Positions 44,219 through 51,826 of a DNA stretch of 64,000 nucleotides are shown piece after piece. The position numbers were made by a program, and so were the translations under genes. Position 1 is the stretch's first letter. Each line of letters starts with the position of its first letter. The stretch covers positions 25,945 to 89,944 of the forward strand of contig JBBJOW010000008.1 of the NCBI GenBank assembly GCA_037724045.1, given 5' to 3'. This DNA comes from DATLGB01 sp037724045. Lineage in GTDB: Bacteria > Actinomycetota > Thermoleophilia > Solirubrobacterales > Solirubrobacteraceae. The notes below the pieces were generated by a model. It saw only the letters and a list, made by a program, of their open reading frames with translations, was not told where the DNA came from and ran no database searches.

Positions 44219-44847
44219 GGGCAGTCGGGCTCGTCGGGCAGGCAGAACTCGTCGCCCGGCGGCGGGACGAGCTCCTGCCCGTCCGCCTCGGCCGAGCCCT
44301 GGCCGACGGGCGGGGCCGCCGGCGCAGGCGGCTCGCTCTCCGCCCCGCCGCCGAGCGCCACGGCGAGCAGCACCAGCACCAGCGCGATGCCCCCGATCAC
44401 CGCTGCCAGCCGTCCCCGGCCGGCGGCCGCCGACGAAGCGACGACGCGCGGCGGCGGCGCGGCCGACCAGGCACGGCACGCCAGCCGTGCTTCCTGCAGC
44501 GCCAGCCGGGCGGCCCGGCACGGCCTGCACGCCTCGACGTGGGCGCTGGCGCGGTCGAGGTCGCGCGCGCTCACCGCCTCCCCGTCGAGCTGCGCGGTCA
44601 CGACGCGCCGCGCCGGTCCGCACAGCGGCGTGAGGCGCTCCGGCGCGGGCTCGCCGTCGATCGCCTCAGACACCCGCAACCGGGCCGCCACCAACAGGTC
44701 GGCCACCTGCTCGCGCCTAAGGCCGAGCTCGGCCGCGATGTCCGCGTAGCTCGCACCGTCGCGCTCGCGGCGCTCGAAGGCCGCACGCTCAAGCTTGCCG
44801 ACCTCCTCCAGCGCCGCGCCGACCCGGCTCGCGAGCGCGCCCGCTAT
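44215..44847 (-). CDS. Sigma-70 region 4-like / zinc-finger / single-membrane-helix fusion
   Basis: About 200 residues. The N-terminal part is a sigma region 4 helix-turn-helix (ERRERDGASYADIAAELGLRREQVADLLVAARLRVSEAI); next comes an anti-sigma type zinc finger (HVEACRPCRAARLA, H-x3-C-x2-C); then a membrane helix (AAVIGGIALVLVLLAVALGG) and a short external Pro-rich tail. The start is unresolved: no ATG, GTG or TTG is in frame for a long way, the nearest options being ATA at 44847 (just inside the glpD stop) or CTG at 44811. The gene is coupled to folP by TTGA. Likely an envelope-anchored regulator. Confidence 0.6.
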   Translation of the reverse strand: MAGALASRVGAALEEVGKLERAAFERRERDGASYADIAAELGLRREQVADLLVAARLRVSEAIDGEPAPERLTPLCGPARRVVTAQLDGEAVSARDLDRASAHVEACRPCRAARLALQEARLACRAWSAAPPPRVVASSAAAGRGRLAAVIGGIALVLVLLAVALGGGAESEPPAPAAPPVGQGSAEADGQELVPPPGDEFCLPDEPDCP

Positions 44848-46502
44848 ACGACCAACCCCTCGGCCGCGGCCTCGGCGCGGAAGGCCTCGGCCTCGACGCG
44901 CACGCGGGCGTCGTCCCAGCCCGCCTCGCTGCCGATCGCGGCGGCGACACGTTGCGTCGCCGCGCCGTCGGCCAGCAGCGCGCGGGCGTCCAGCAGGCCC
45001 AGCCGGGTGCGGCGCAGCAGGACGTCCCCGACCGTCTGGGCCTGCTCGCGCCGCGCGGCGAAGACCGCTTCGGCCAGCAGGTCGGGATGGCCGGGAAGGA
45101 TGGGCTGCGCCCACTCGCCGCGCTCGCGCGCGACGCCGAGCACCTCGTGCGCGGCGTAGCCGTAGCGCGCCGCCAGCCGCGCGTAGGACTCCGGGGGAAC
45201 GCCCTCGACGCGTGGCAGGTCGCTCTCGGCGACCGCCATCCCGAGCGGGATCTCGTGGGTGCGGCACGGCGCATCGCGGCCGTCGCGCTCGACGATCCGG
45301 TCCACGGTCATCTTGGCCATACGGCGCCAGGTGGTGAGCTTGCCGCCGGTGATGGTGATCATCCCGCTGGACGTCTCGTAGAGCTCCGCCTTGCGCGAGA
45401 TGTCGACGGACTTCTTGGGATCGCCCGTCGAGATCAGCGGTCGCACGCCCGCGTAGGCGCCGCTCACGTCCGACGCCGTCAGCGACGTCTGAAAGAAGGC
45501 GTTGGTGGCGCCGAGCAGGTACTGCACGTCCTCCTCGGCGGGCTTGACGTGGTCGAGGTCGGTGCTGTCGTAGGTCGTGTCCGTGGTGCCGATCAGGGTC
45601 TGGCCCAGCCAGGGGAGCACGAACATCATCCGCCCGCTGCCGGCGGGGGCGATGGCGCCGTCGACCACCGGCAGCTTGTCCGGGGACACCAGCAGATGCG
45701 TGCCGCGGCTGGGCCGGATGACGGGTACCTCTGCCTCGTTGCGCAGCTCGTCCGGGCGCAGGCGGTCGGCCCACACGCCGGTCGCGTTGACGACCGTGCC
45801 GGCCTCGAGCTCGAACTCGTCACCGGTGACGCCGTCGCGGACCATGACCCCGGCGTCGGTGAGCGAGCCCACCTCGCAGCGGTTGGCGAAGACCGCTCCG
45901 AAGCGCGCCGCCTCACCGAGGACGGTGAGCACGAGCCGGACGTCGTCGGTCTGGCAGTCGTAGAACAGATAGCCGGAGGTCGGGCCTCGCTCGGCCAGGG
46001 CGGGCAGGCGCTCCACGACCTCGTCGCCGCCGATGATGCGGTGGCGGTCGGGCGCCCAATCCTCGAAGCCATCGCCGTTCACGTCAGGGCGCCGGCGACG
46101 GCGGCTCAGCGGCGAGCGGACCTTGTCGATCGCCATGACGTCGTACATGTTCAGGCCCAGGCCGGTGAGCCGGTCGGGCCGCTCACCGTCGAACGCGGGG
46201 ACGATCAGCGGGAGCGGCGTGACCAGGTGCGGGGCGAGCGCCACCATCAGCTGGCGCTCCAGCAGGGCCTCGCGCACGAGCCCGAGGTCGAAGTTCTGCA
46301 GGTAGCGCAGCCCACCGTGCACGAGCTTGCTCGACCGCGAGGAGGTGCCGCTGGCGAAGTCCGCCTTCTCGACGAGCGCGACCGAATATCCGCGTGTGGC
46401 GGCGTCCAGGGCGACCCCCGCGCCGGTGATCCCGCCGCCCACCACGACCACGTCGAAGGGCTCGGAAGCCATCGCGCGCAGGGCATCGTCGCGGGCAAGC
46501 AC
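44844..46502 (-). CDS. glpD: Glycerol-3-phosphate dehydrogenase (FAD-dependent)
   Basis: A 552-residue peripheral membrane flavoenzyme oxidising glycerol-3-phosphate to dihydroxyacetone phosphate. Seen: FAD motif FDVVVVGGGITGAGVALDAATRG, then SSRSSKLVHGGLRYL, VVNATGVWADRL, RPSRGTHLLV, LIGTTDTTYD, the TGGKLTTWRRMA motif and the C-terminal helical cap. GTG 46502 was chosen as it sits just before the FAD fold and leaves a 49 bp divergent spacer with paired GTTCGAC repeats. Confidence 0.93.
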   Translation of the reverse strand: MLARDDALRAMASEPFDVVVVGGGITGAGVALDAATRGYSVALVEKADFASGTSSRSSKLVHGGLRYLQNFDLGLVREALLERQLMVALAPHLVTPLPLIVPAFDGERPDRLTGLGLNMYDVMAIDKVRSPLSRRRRRPDVNGDGFEDWAPDRHRIIGGDEVVERLPALAERGPTSGYLFYDCQTDDVRLVLTVLGEAARFGAVFANRCEVGSLTDAGVMVRDGVTGDEFELEAGTVVNATGVWADRLRPDELRNEAEVPVIRPSRGTHLLVSPDKLPVVDGAIAPAGSGRMMFVLPWLGQTLIGTTDTTYDSTDLDHVKPAEEDVQYLLGATNAFFQTSLTASDVSGAYAGVRPLISTGDPKKSVDISRKAELYETSSGMITITGGKLTTWRRMAKMTVDRIVERDGRDAPCRTHEIPLGMAVAESDLPRVEGVPPESYARLAARYGYAAHEVLGVARERGEWAQPILPGHPDLLAEAVFAARREQAQTVGDVLLRRTRLGLLDARALLADGAATQRVAAAIGSEAGWDDARVRVEAEAFRAEAAAEGLVV

Positions 46503-46517
46503 GGATCCGAGGCTACA

Positions 46518-46551
46518 GACGAACGTTCGACCTGCCGATGCATCGTTCGAC
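46518..46551. promoter_or_regulatory. Paired GTTCGAC repeats in the glpD divergent spacer
   Basis: CGAACGTTCGACC (46520-46532, containing palindrome GAACGTTC) and CGTTCGAC (46544-46551) repeat the core GTTCGAC about 21 bases apart, two helical turns. They fill most of the spacer between glpD and the gene at 46552, so they may be an operator. No regulator identified. Confidence 0.35.
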
Positions 46552-47166
46552 ATGCTGCGCATCGACGAATCCTCCAAGACGCTGGTCGCGCCCGAGAGCA
46601 CCGAGTTCGTTCCCGATGCTCCCCCGGCCCGCGACGAACTCCACGCCCTGATCACGGCCGGCTGGGACGCCTTCGCCGCCGAGATCGGCCTGTCCCGCCT
46701 CAAAGCCGTCGGGGCCGCCCCCGAGCCCGGCATCGACCTCCTCGCCATGGACGTGGAGGCGGGTCGCATCACCGTCGTCATCGTCGATGACGGTGCCGGC
46801 AAGGGTGCCATGGGCCGCGCGATGATGGCCGCCGCGACCGTCTCCTCATGGGACGTCGACAAGCTCGGCGCCATGCACGAGCTGCTGCAGGGCGCCACTC
46901 CCGGCGACTCGCCGCGCATGCTGATCGTCGGCGCCGCCTTCGACGACGACGCCACCCGGCTCGCCGACTGGCTGACCGAGAAGCACACCATGGACGTGAC
47001 CGGCTACGCCATCGAGGTCAAGCGGCGCGGCAGCGAGCGCATGCTCGAGCTCAAGTCCGCCTACCCGGCCGCCCCGGAGGCGCCGCAGATCATCGCGTCC
47101 GTGGACAACTCGCACTCCGAGCCGCCCCCGCCGCCTCCGGTCCACTCGCCCCCAGCGGCTGCTTAG
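46552..47166 (+). CDS. Conserved hypothetical protein
   Basis: A 204-residue soluble protein. The middle resembles an endonuclease-like or Rossmann-like alpha/beta fold (DVEAGRITVVIVDDGAGKGAMGRAMMAAATVSSW; DSPRMLIVGAAFDDDATRLADWLTEKHTMDVTGYAIEVKRRGSERML), ending in a Pro-rich tail (EPPPPPPVHSPP). Function unknown. The ATG at 46552 directly follows the GTTCGAC repeats; upstream frame is shadow of glpD. Convergent with pntB, 16 bases away. Confidence 0.65.
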   Translation: MLRIDESSKTLVAPESTEFVPDAPPARDELHALITAGWDAFAAEIGLSRLKAVGAAPEPGIDLLAMDVEAGRITVVIVDDGAGKGAMGRAMMAAATVSSWDVDKLGAMHELLQGATPGDSPRMLIVGAAFDDDATRLADWLTEKHTMDVTGYAIEVKRRGSERMLELKSAYPAAPEAPQIIASVDNSHSEPPPPPPVHSPPAAA

Positions 47167-47182
47167 CCAGGCTTAGTCAGAC

Positions 47183-48607
47183 CTACAGCTGCTGGATCTC
47201 GGCGAGGATCTCGCCGACGGAGCTCTTGGCGTCGCCGAAGAGCATCTGGGTCTTCTCGTCGTAGAACAGCGGGTTGTCGATCCCGGCGAAGCCGGAGGAC
47301 ATGGAGCGCTTGAGCACGATCACCGACTGCGACTTGTCGACGTCGAGGATCGGCATCCCGTAGATCGGCGAGTCGGTGACGCTGCGCGCGGCCGGGTTGG
47401 TGACGTCGTTGGCCCCGATGATGAGCGACACGTCGGTGCGCGCGAACTCGGGGTTGATGTCGTCCATCTCCTTGAGCTTCTCGTAAGGCACGTCGGCCTC
47501 GGCGAGCAGCACGTTCATGTGCCCGGGCATGCGGCCGGCCACGGGATGGATCGCGAAGAGCACCTCGACCCCGCGCTTCTCGAGCGCATTCGTCAGATCT
47601 GCTACGGCGCGCTGAGCCTGGGCGACGGCCATGCCGTAGCCGGGCACGATGACCACCAGGCGCGCGTAGGAGAGCTGGATGGCGACGTCGGCCGCGCTCG
47701 TGGACTTGGCCGTCCGGTCGATGCCGTCGTCGGCCGCGCCGGGCGTGGTGCCCCCGCCGGAGCCGAACCCCCCGAAGAAGACGTTGCCGATCGAGCGGTT
47801 CATCGCGTCGGCCATCTGCTTGGTGAGGATGGAGCCCGACGCGCCGACGATCATGCCCGCCACGATCAGCGCGATGTTGTCCAGCGCGATGCCGGCGGCC
47901 GCGGCCGAGAGCCCCGTGAAGGCGTTCAGGGTCGAGATGACGACCGGCATGTCGGCGCCGCCGATGGGCAGGACGGCGAGCACGCCGAGCGCCGCAGCGG
48001 CCACCAGGATGCCGACGAAGATCAGCTCGGACTCCGTGCCGGCGCCGATCACGATCGCCAGGCCGACTGCGACCACGAGCAGGACGACGTTGACCAGCGA
48101 GCCGCCCGGGAGCCTGACGGGGCGGCCGCTGATGAGCTCCTGCAGCTTGGCGAAGGCGACCAGCGAGCCCCAGAAGGAGACGGAGCCGATGACGGCCGCG
48201 AAGAGGGTCGGGACGAGCTCCTGAAGGGCCGGGTTCTCGTCGAAGAGGTGCAGCGCCTCCCGGTACTCGACCAGCGAGATGAGCGCGATCGCGCCACCGC
48301 CGACGCCGTTGAACAGCGCGACCATCTGCGGCATCGCCGTCATCTTCACGCTGCGTGCGCTCGGGATCCCGACGGCGGTGCCGATGCCGACCCCGATGAC
48401 GATCAGCAGCCAGTCGCCGGTGCGCTGGTCGAGCAGCGTCGCGAGGACCGCGACGGCCATGCCGACCGCGGCGACCTGGTTGCCCTGCACCGCGGTACGC
48501 GGGCCGCGCACCCGTCGCAGGCCCTCGATGAAGAGGCCGATCGCAACGATGTAGAGGACGTTGATGAAGTCCTGGTCCTGCAGGAAGCTGGCGCTGACGG
48601 AAGTCAC
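47183..48607 (-). CDS. pntB: NAD(P) transhydrogenase subunit beta
   Basis: A 474-residue membrane subunit: nine or so N-terminal helices (dII) and a C-terminal NADP-binding domain (dIII) with VVIVPGYGMAVAQAQRAVADL, FAIHPVAGRMPGHMNVLLAEA, VLIIGANDVTNPAA-like (VSLIIGANDVTNPAARS) and MPILDVDKSQSVIVLKRSM. It couples proton entry to hydride transfer from NADH to NADP+. GTG 48607 overlaps the pntAB stop (GTGA). Confidence 0.95.
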   Translation of the reverse strand: MTSVSASFLQDQDFINVLYIVAIGLFIEGLRRVRGPRTAVQGNQVAAVGMAVAVLATLLDQRTGDWLLIVIGVGIGTAVGIPSARSVKMTAMPQMVALFNGVGGGAIALISLVEYREALHLFDENPALQELVPTLFAAVIGSVSFWGSLVAFAKLQELISGRPVRLPGGSLVNVVLLVVAVGLAIVIGAGTESELIFVGILVAAAALGVLAVLPIGGADMPVVISTLNAFTGLSAAAAGIALDNIALIVAGMIVGASGSILTKQMADAMNRSIGNVFFGGFGSGGGTTPGAADDGIDRTAKSTSAADVAIQLSYARLVVIVPGYGMAVAQAQRAVADLTNALEKRGVEVLFAIHPVAGRMPGHMNVLLAEADVPYEKLKEMDDINPEFARTDVSLIIGANDVTNPAARSVTDSPIYGMPILDVDKSQSVIVLKRSMSSGFAGIDNPLFYDEKTQMLFGDAKSSVGEILAEIQQL

Positions 48608-48933
48608 TTGGCCTCCTCCTCCTCCTCCTGGGCCTGCTCGACCTTCGCGGCCTTCTTGCCCTTGAACATCGCCAGCATGCGGTCGGTGACGAGGAAGCCG
48701 CCGACGACGTTGATGGTCCCGAAGGCGATCGCGATCACGAGCAGCAGCTCGTTGAGGAAGCCCTCCGCGGGGCCGATGACCAGCAGGCCGCCGAGCACGA
48801 CGATGCCGTGGATGGCGTTGGTGGCGCTCATCAGCGGCGTGTGCAGCGTGTTGGGCACCTTCGAGATGACCTCGAAGCCGACGAAGGCGGCCAGCACGAG
48901 CACGGCGATCTGGATGACGAGGTCGATCTCCAT
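48604..48933 (-). CDS. pntAB: NAD(P) transhydrogenase alpha subunit, membrane part
   Basis: A 109-residue membrane protein with three to four helices (LVIQIAVLVLAAFVGFEVISKVP; LMSATNAIHGIVVLGGLLV; LVIAIAFGTINVVGGFLVTDRML), the separate membrane part of the alpha chain in three-gene transhydrogenases. It ends in an acidic tail (EQAQEEEEEAK). Its ATG directly abuts the pntAA stop. Confidence 0.92.
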   Translation of the reverse strand: MEIDLVIQIAVLVLAAFVGFEVISKVPNTLHTPLMSATNAIHGIVVLGGLLVIGPAEGFLNELLLVIAIAFGTINVVGGFLVTDRMLAMFKGKKAAKVEQAQEEEEEAK

Positions 48934-50106
48934 CTAACTCTCCGAACCCTCCGCGCTCGGCCCGTCGCTTCGCGGACGGTCACCGGCTTCCGCCTGCGCT
49001 TTGGCCGCCTCGTGGACGATCGTGCCGTCGCGCGTGATGCAGGCGCCCTTGATGATGTCGTCCTCGAAGTCGAGGTTGAGCGCCCCGGACTCCTTGTCGG
49101 CCATCAGCTCGAGCAGCGACTGGATGTTCTTGGCGTAGAGCTGCGAGGCGTGCTCGGCCATCTGGCTCGGGAGGTTCAGCGGCGCGGCGATGATCACGCC
49201 GTTGTCGGTGGTGATCGTCTCGCCGGGCTGAGACAGCTCGCAGTTCCCGCCCGCCTCCGCGGCCATGTCGACGACGACCGAGCCGGGCTTCATGCCCTCG
49301 ACGGCCTCACGCGAGACGAGCTTCGGCGCGGGGCGGCCGGGGATCAGGGCGGTGGTGATGATCACGTCGGACTTGTGCATCTGCACGGTCAGGGCGGCGC
49401 GCTGGCGGTCCTGTTCCTCGGCGGTCAGCTCGCGCGCGTATCCACCCTCGCCCTCCGCGTCGCCGAGACCTTCGACCTCGAAGAACTTCGCGCCGAGCGA
49501 GTTGATCTGCTCCTTGACGGCGGAGCGGACGTCGAAGGCGGTGACGACGGCGCCGAGGCGGCGGGAGGTCGCGATCGCCTGGAGGCCGGCGACGCCGGCC
49601 CCGAGCACGAGCACCTGTGCGGGCGGGATCGTGCCCGCGGCGGTCATCAGCATCGGGAAGAAGCGCGGCATCTCCTGGGCGGCGATGAGCACGGCGAGGT
49701 AACCGCCGACCGTGGACTGGCTCGAGAGCGCGTCCATCGACTGTGCGCGACTGATACGGGGAACCGCCTCCATCGCGAAGCTCGTCGTGCCGGCCTGCGC
49801 GAGCGCCTTGGCCGGCCCGCCGGCGTTCAAGGGCTGCAGGAAGCCGAGGAGGACCGTGTCGGCGCCGAGCCGGCCGATCTCCTCGGCGTTCGGCGGCGCG
49901 ACCTTCGCGACGACGTCGGCGCCCCACGGGTCGCCGATCGTGGCGCCGGCGTCGGTGAGCCTGGCGTCGGGAATCGCGGCCTGCGCGCCGGCGCCGGCCT
50001 CGATTACGATCTCGTGACCCGCGGCGATCAGCCGCTTGGCGACGTCCGGGACCATCGCCACGCGCCGCTCGCCGTCCGCGGTCTCCTTCGGAATGCCGAT
50101 CCTCAT
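48934..50106 (-). CDS. pntAA: NAD(P) transhydrogenase alpha subunit, NAD-binding part
   Basis: A 390-residue soluble domain I, related to alanine dehydrogenase. Seen: MRIGIPKETADGERRVAMVPD, the NAD fold VLVLGAGVAGLQAIATSRRLGAVVTAFDVR, and the RQRAALTVQMHKSDVIITTALIPGRPAPKLV mobile-loop region. First gene of the pntAA-pntAB-pntB operon; its start is 22 bases from the end of the cobalamin uptake operon, with no hairpin between, so read-through is possible. Confidence 0.94.
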   Translation of the reverse strand: MRIGIPKETADGERRVAMVPDVAKRLIAAGHEIVIEAGAGAQAAIPDARLTDAGATIGDPWGADVVAKVAPPNAEEIGRLGADTVLLGFLQPLNAGGPAKALAQAGTTSFAMEAVPRISRAQSMDALSSQSTVGGYLAVLIAAQEMPRFFPMLMTAAGTIPPAQVLVLGAGVAGLQAIATSRRLGAVVTAFDVRSAVKEQINSLGAKFFEVEGLGDAEGEGGYARELTAEEQDRQRAALTVQMHKSDVIITTALIPGRPAPKLVSREAVEGMKPGSVVVDMAAEAGGNCELSQPGETITTDNGVIIAAPLNLPSQMAEHASQLYAKNIQSLLELMADKESGALNLDFEDDIIKGACITRDGTIVHEAAKAQAEAGDRPRSDGPSAEGSES

Positions 50107-50128
50107 AGCGGCGCGGAACCGTACAGGA

Positions 50129-51826
50129 TCAGACGAGAACGGCCGTCAGCGCGCCAACCAGGCGCGCGTATCGGCCGATGTCGACGGGTGCGCCGACCGC
50201 GGTGGACGCCGCGGTCGGGGCGGGTTTCGGCCGGCGCGACGTTGTCGTCGGGGCCGGGCTCGCGGTAGGGGTTGCGGTCGCGGTCGGGACCGGGGCGTTC
50301 CTTGCGTCGGGAGCCTGTCTGGGCACGGGCGGCAGCGGGAACGGCGTCGGGGCGAGCGCGGCGAGCGCCTGGCCGGTCACCCACACCGGCGTCTGGGTGC
50401 TGGTCCGCGAGTAGCGGACGGCACCGCTGGGCGCGGTCAGCGAGCGCAGGTAGCCGAGCGGGTCGCGCGAGCCCCGGCGCCGGACTGCCAGCGGGTTGCG
50501 GCCGGCGGCCACGAGCCCCTGGACGGCCCACGCGGTCGACTGGGCGTTCGACGCGCCGCCGGGGCTGAGCGGAAAGCCGCCGTCGCGGTTCTGCTGACGG
50601 GCGAGGAAGCTCGCCGCGCGGCGGACGGCACGGCTCGAGCCCTGGCCGGCGGCGACGATCGCTTGTAGCGGAGCGCTGGTGTCGTCGACGCCCGAGGCTC
50701 CCCCCTTGCCGGCGAAATTGAAGCCACCATCGGGGTTCTGCTGGGACTTCAGCCAGCGCACGTCGTCGCCGCCGATTTCCCCACCAGTGGCCTTCAGCGC
50801 GAGCACGGCGAACGCAGTCGTGTTGACGCGGTCGTCGAAGGCGCCGCTCCCGTCGCGCGCGGACAGCAGCTGCCCTTCGAGGGAGCGACCGCCGAAGTCC
50901 GAAGGGTCCACCCCGGCGGCGCCGAGCACCAGCATCGTGCGGGCCACCGCCCCCGTGTCGCGCAGCTCGTCGACGTGGCTGCGCAGATAGGCGAGCAGCG
51001 TGACGCCGCCGTCGCGCTTGAGCTGGGCGGGGTGGCGTCCCGTGGCTTGCAGGCCGAGCGCCGCCCAGCCCGTATAGAGCTCGCTCGAGCCCTGGCCGGG
51101 AGCCCCGCCGAAGCCGCCGTCGGCGTTCTGCGCGCTGGTCAGATACGCCGCCGGCTTCGCCGTGCCCGGCGCCGCCAGCGCCGCTGGCACGATGGTGAGG
51201 GCGAGCAGCACCGAGGCGGCGACGGGCACCCAGCGCACGTGCATCCGCAGCTCGAAGCGCGTCAGGGCCGTCACCAGCGCCGGTCCGAAGGCCAGGCAGA
51301 AGGCGACGTTGCCGACCATGTGGGCGACGTCGAACGGCACGCCGCGACCCATGTAGGCGAGCAGTGCGCCCACGGAGTGATCGGAGTAGTTGACCCACAA
51401 CGAAGCGTTGAGCAGCTCGCCGTAGAACAGGCCGGCGAAGGCGCAGGCGAGCGCGAGCTGGACGCGATTGGCGCGCGGCAGCAGGCGCCCCAGTCCGGCG
51501 CCCAGCAGCCCGACCAGTCCCCAGCCCGCCATCTGCCACGGCGTCCACGGCCCCTGGCCGAAGAAGAAGTTCGAGCTCAGCGCCGCTACCGCGCCGACCA
51601 TGAAGCCGGGCGCGGCGCCGAGCGCGAAGCCGGCGAACAACACGATGTCGGTGGTCGGCTTGACGTTGGGGATCGGCGCGAAGGCGATCCGCCCGATCGC
51701 CGCCAGGGCCGCCAGGGTGGCGACCAGGGCGAGCAGCCGCGACGGCGGCCGGGTCCGCTCCCACCAGACGAATCCGGCCAGCAGCCCGACGCTCAGCACC
51801 GCGACCGAGGCGAACGTCGCGGTCAT
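50129..51826 (-). CDS. ECF-type S component fused to a prenyltransferase-like alpha-toroid
   Basis: 565 residues. The first ~230 form five or six helices with the ECF S-component pattern (AIGRIAFAPIPNVKPTTDIVLFAGFALG; GAVAALSSNFFFGQGPWTPWQM; GYGELLNAS-like; GNVAFCLAFGPALVTALTRFE). Residues ~240-520 are four to five alpha/alpha repeats of the prenyltransferase/squalene-cyclase type (YLTSAQNADGGFGGAPGQGSSELYTGWAALGL; WLKSQQNPDGGFNFAG; FLARQQNRDGGFPLSPGG), probably outside the membrane. A Pro-Thr tail follows. ATG 51826 overlaps the ecfA stop. Last gene of a B12-riboswitch operon, so the substrate is predicted to be a corrinoid; the toroid resembles the alpha domain of intrinsic factor. Confidence 0.82.
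   Translation of the reverse strand: MTATFASVAVLSVGLLAGFVWWERTRPPSRLLALVATLAALAAIGRIAFAPIPNVKPTTDIVLFAGFALGAAPGFMVGAVAALSSNFFFGQGPWTPWQMAGWGLVGLLGAGLGRLLPRANRVQLALACAFAGLFYGELLNASLWVNYSDHSVGALLAYMGRGVPFDVAHMVGNVAFCLAFGPALVTALTRFELRMHVRWVPVAASVLLALTIVPAALAAPGTAKPAAYLTSAQNADGGFGGAPGQGSSELYTGWAALGLQATGRHPAQLKRDGGVTLLAYLRSHVDELRDTGAVARTMLVLGAAGVDPSDFGGRSLEGQLLSARDGSGAFDDRVNTTAFAVLALKATGGEIGGDDVRWLKSQQNPDGGFNFAGKGGASGVDDTSAPLQAIVAAGQGSSRAVRRAASFLARQQNRDGGFPLSPGGASNAQSTAWAVQGLVAAGRNPLAVRRRGSRDPLGYLRSLTAPSGAVRYSRTSTQTPVWVTGQALAALAPTPFPLPPVPRQAPDARNAPVPTATATPTASPAPTTTSRRPKPAPTAASTAVGAPVDIGRYARLVGALTAVLV

Noticed and set aside
50129..51826. Terpene cyclase or squalene-hopene cyclase for the toroid repeats
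   Set aside because: No DXDD catalytic motif was seen, the repeats are fused to an ECF membrane domain and the operon is under a B12 riboswitch.
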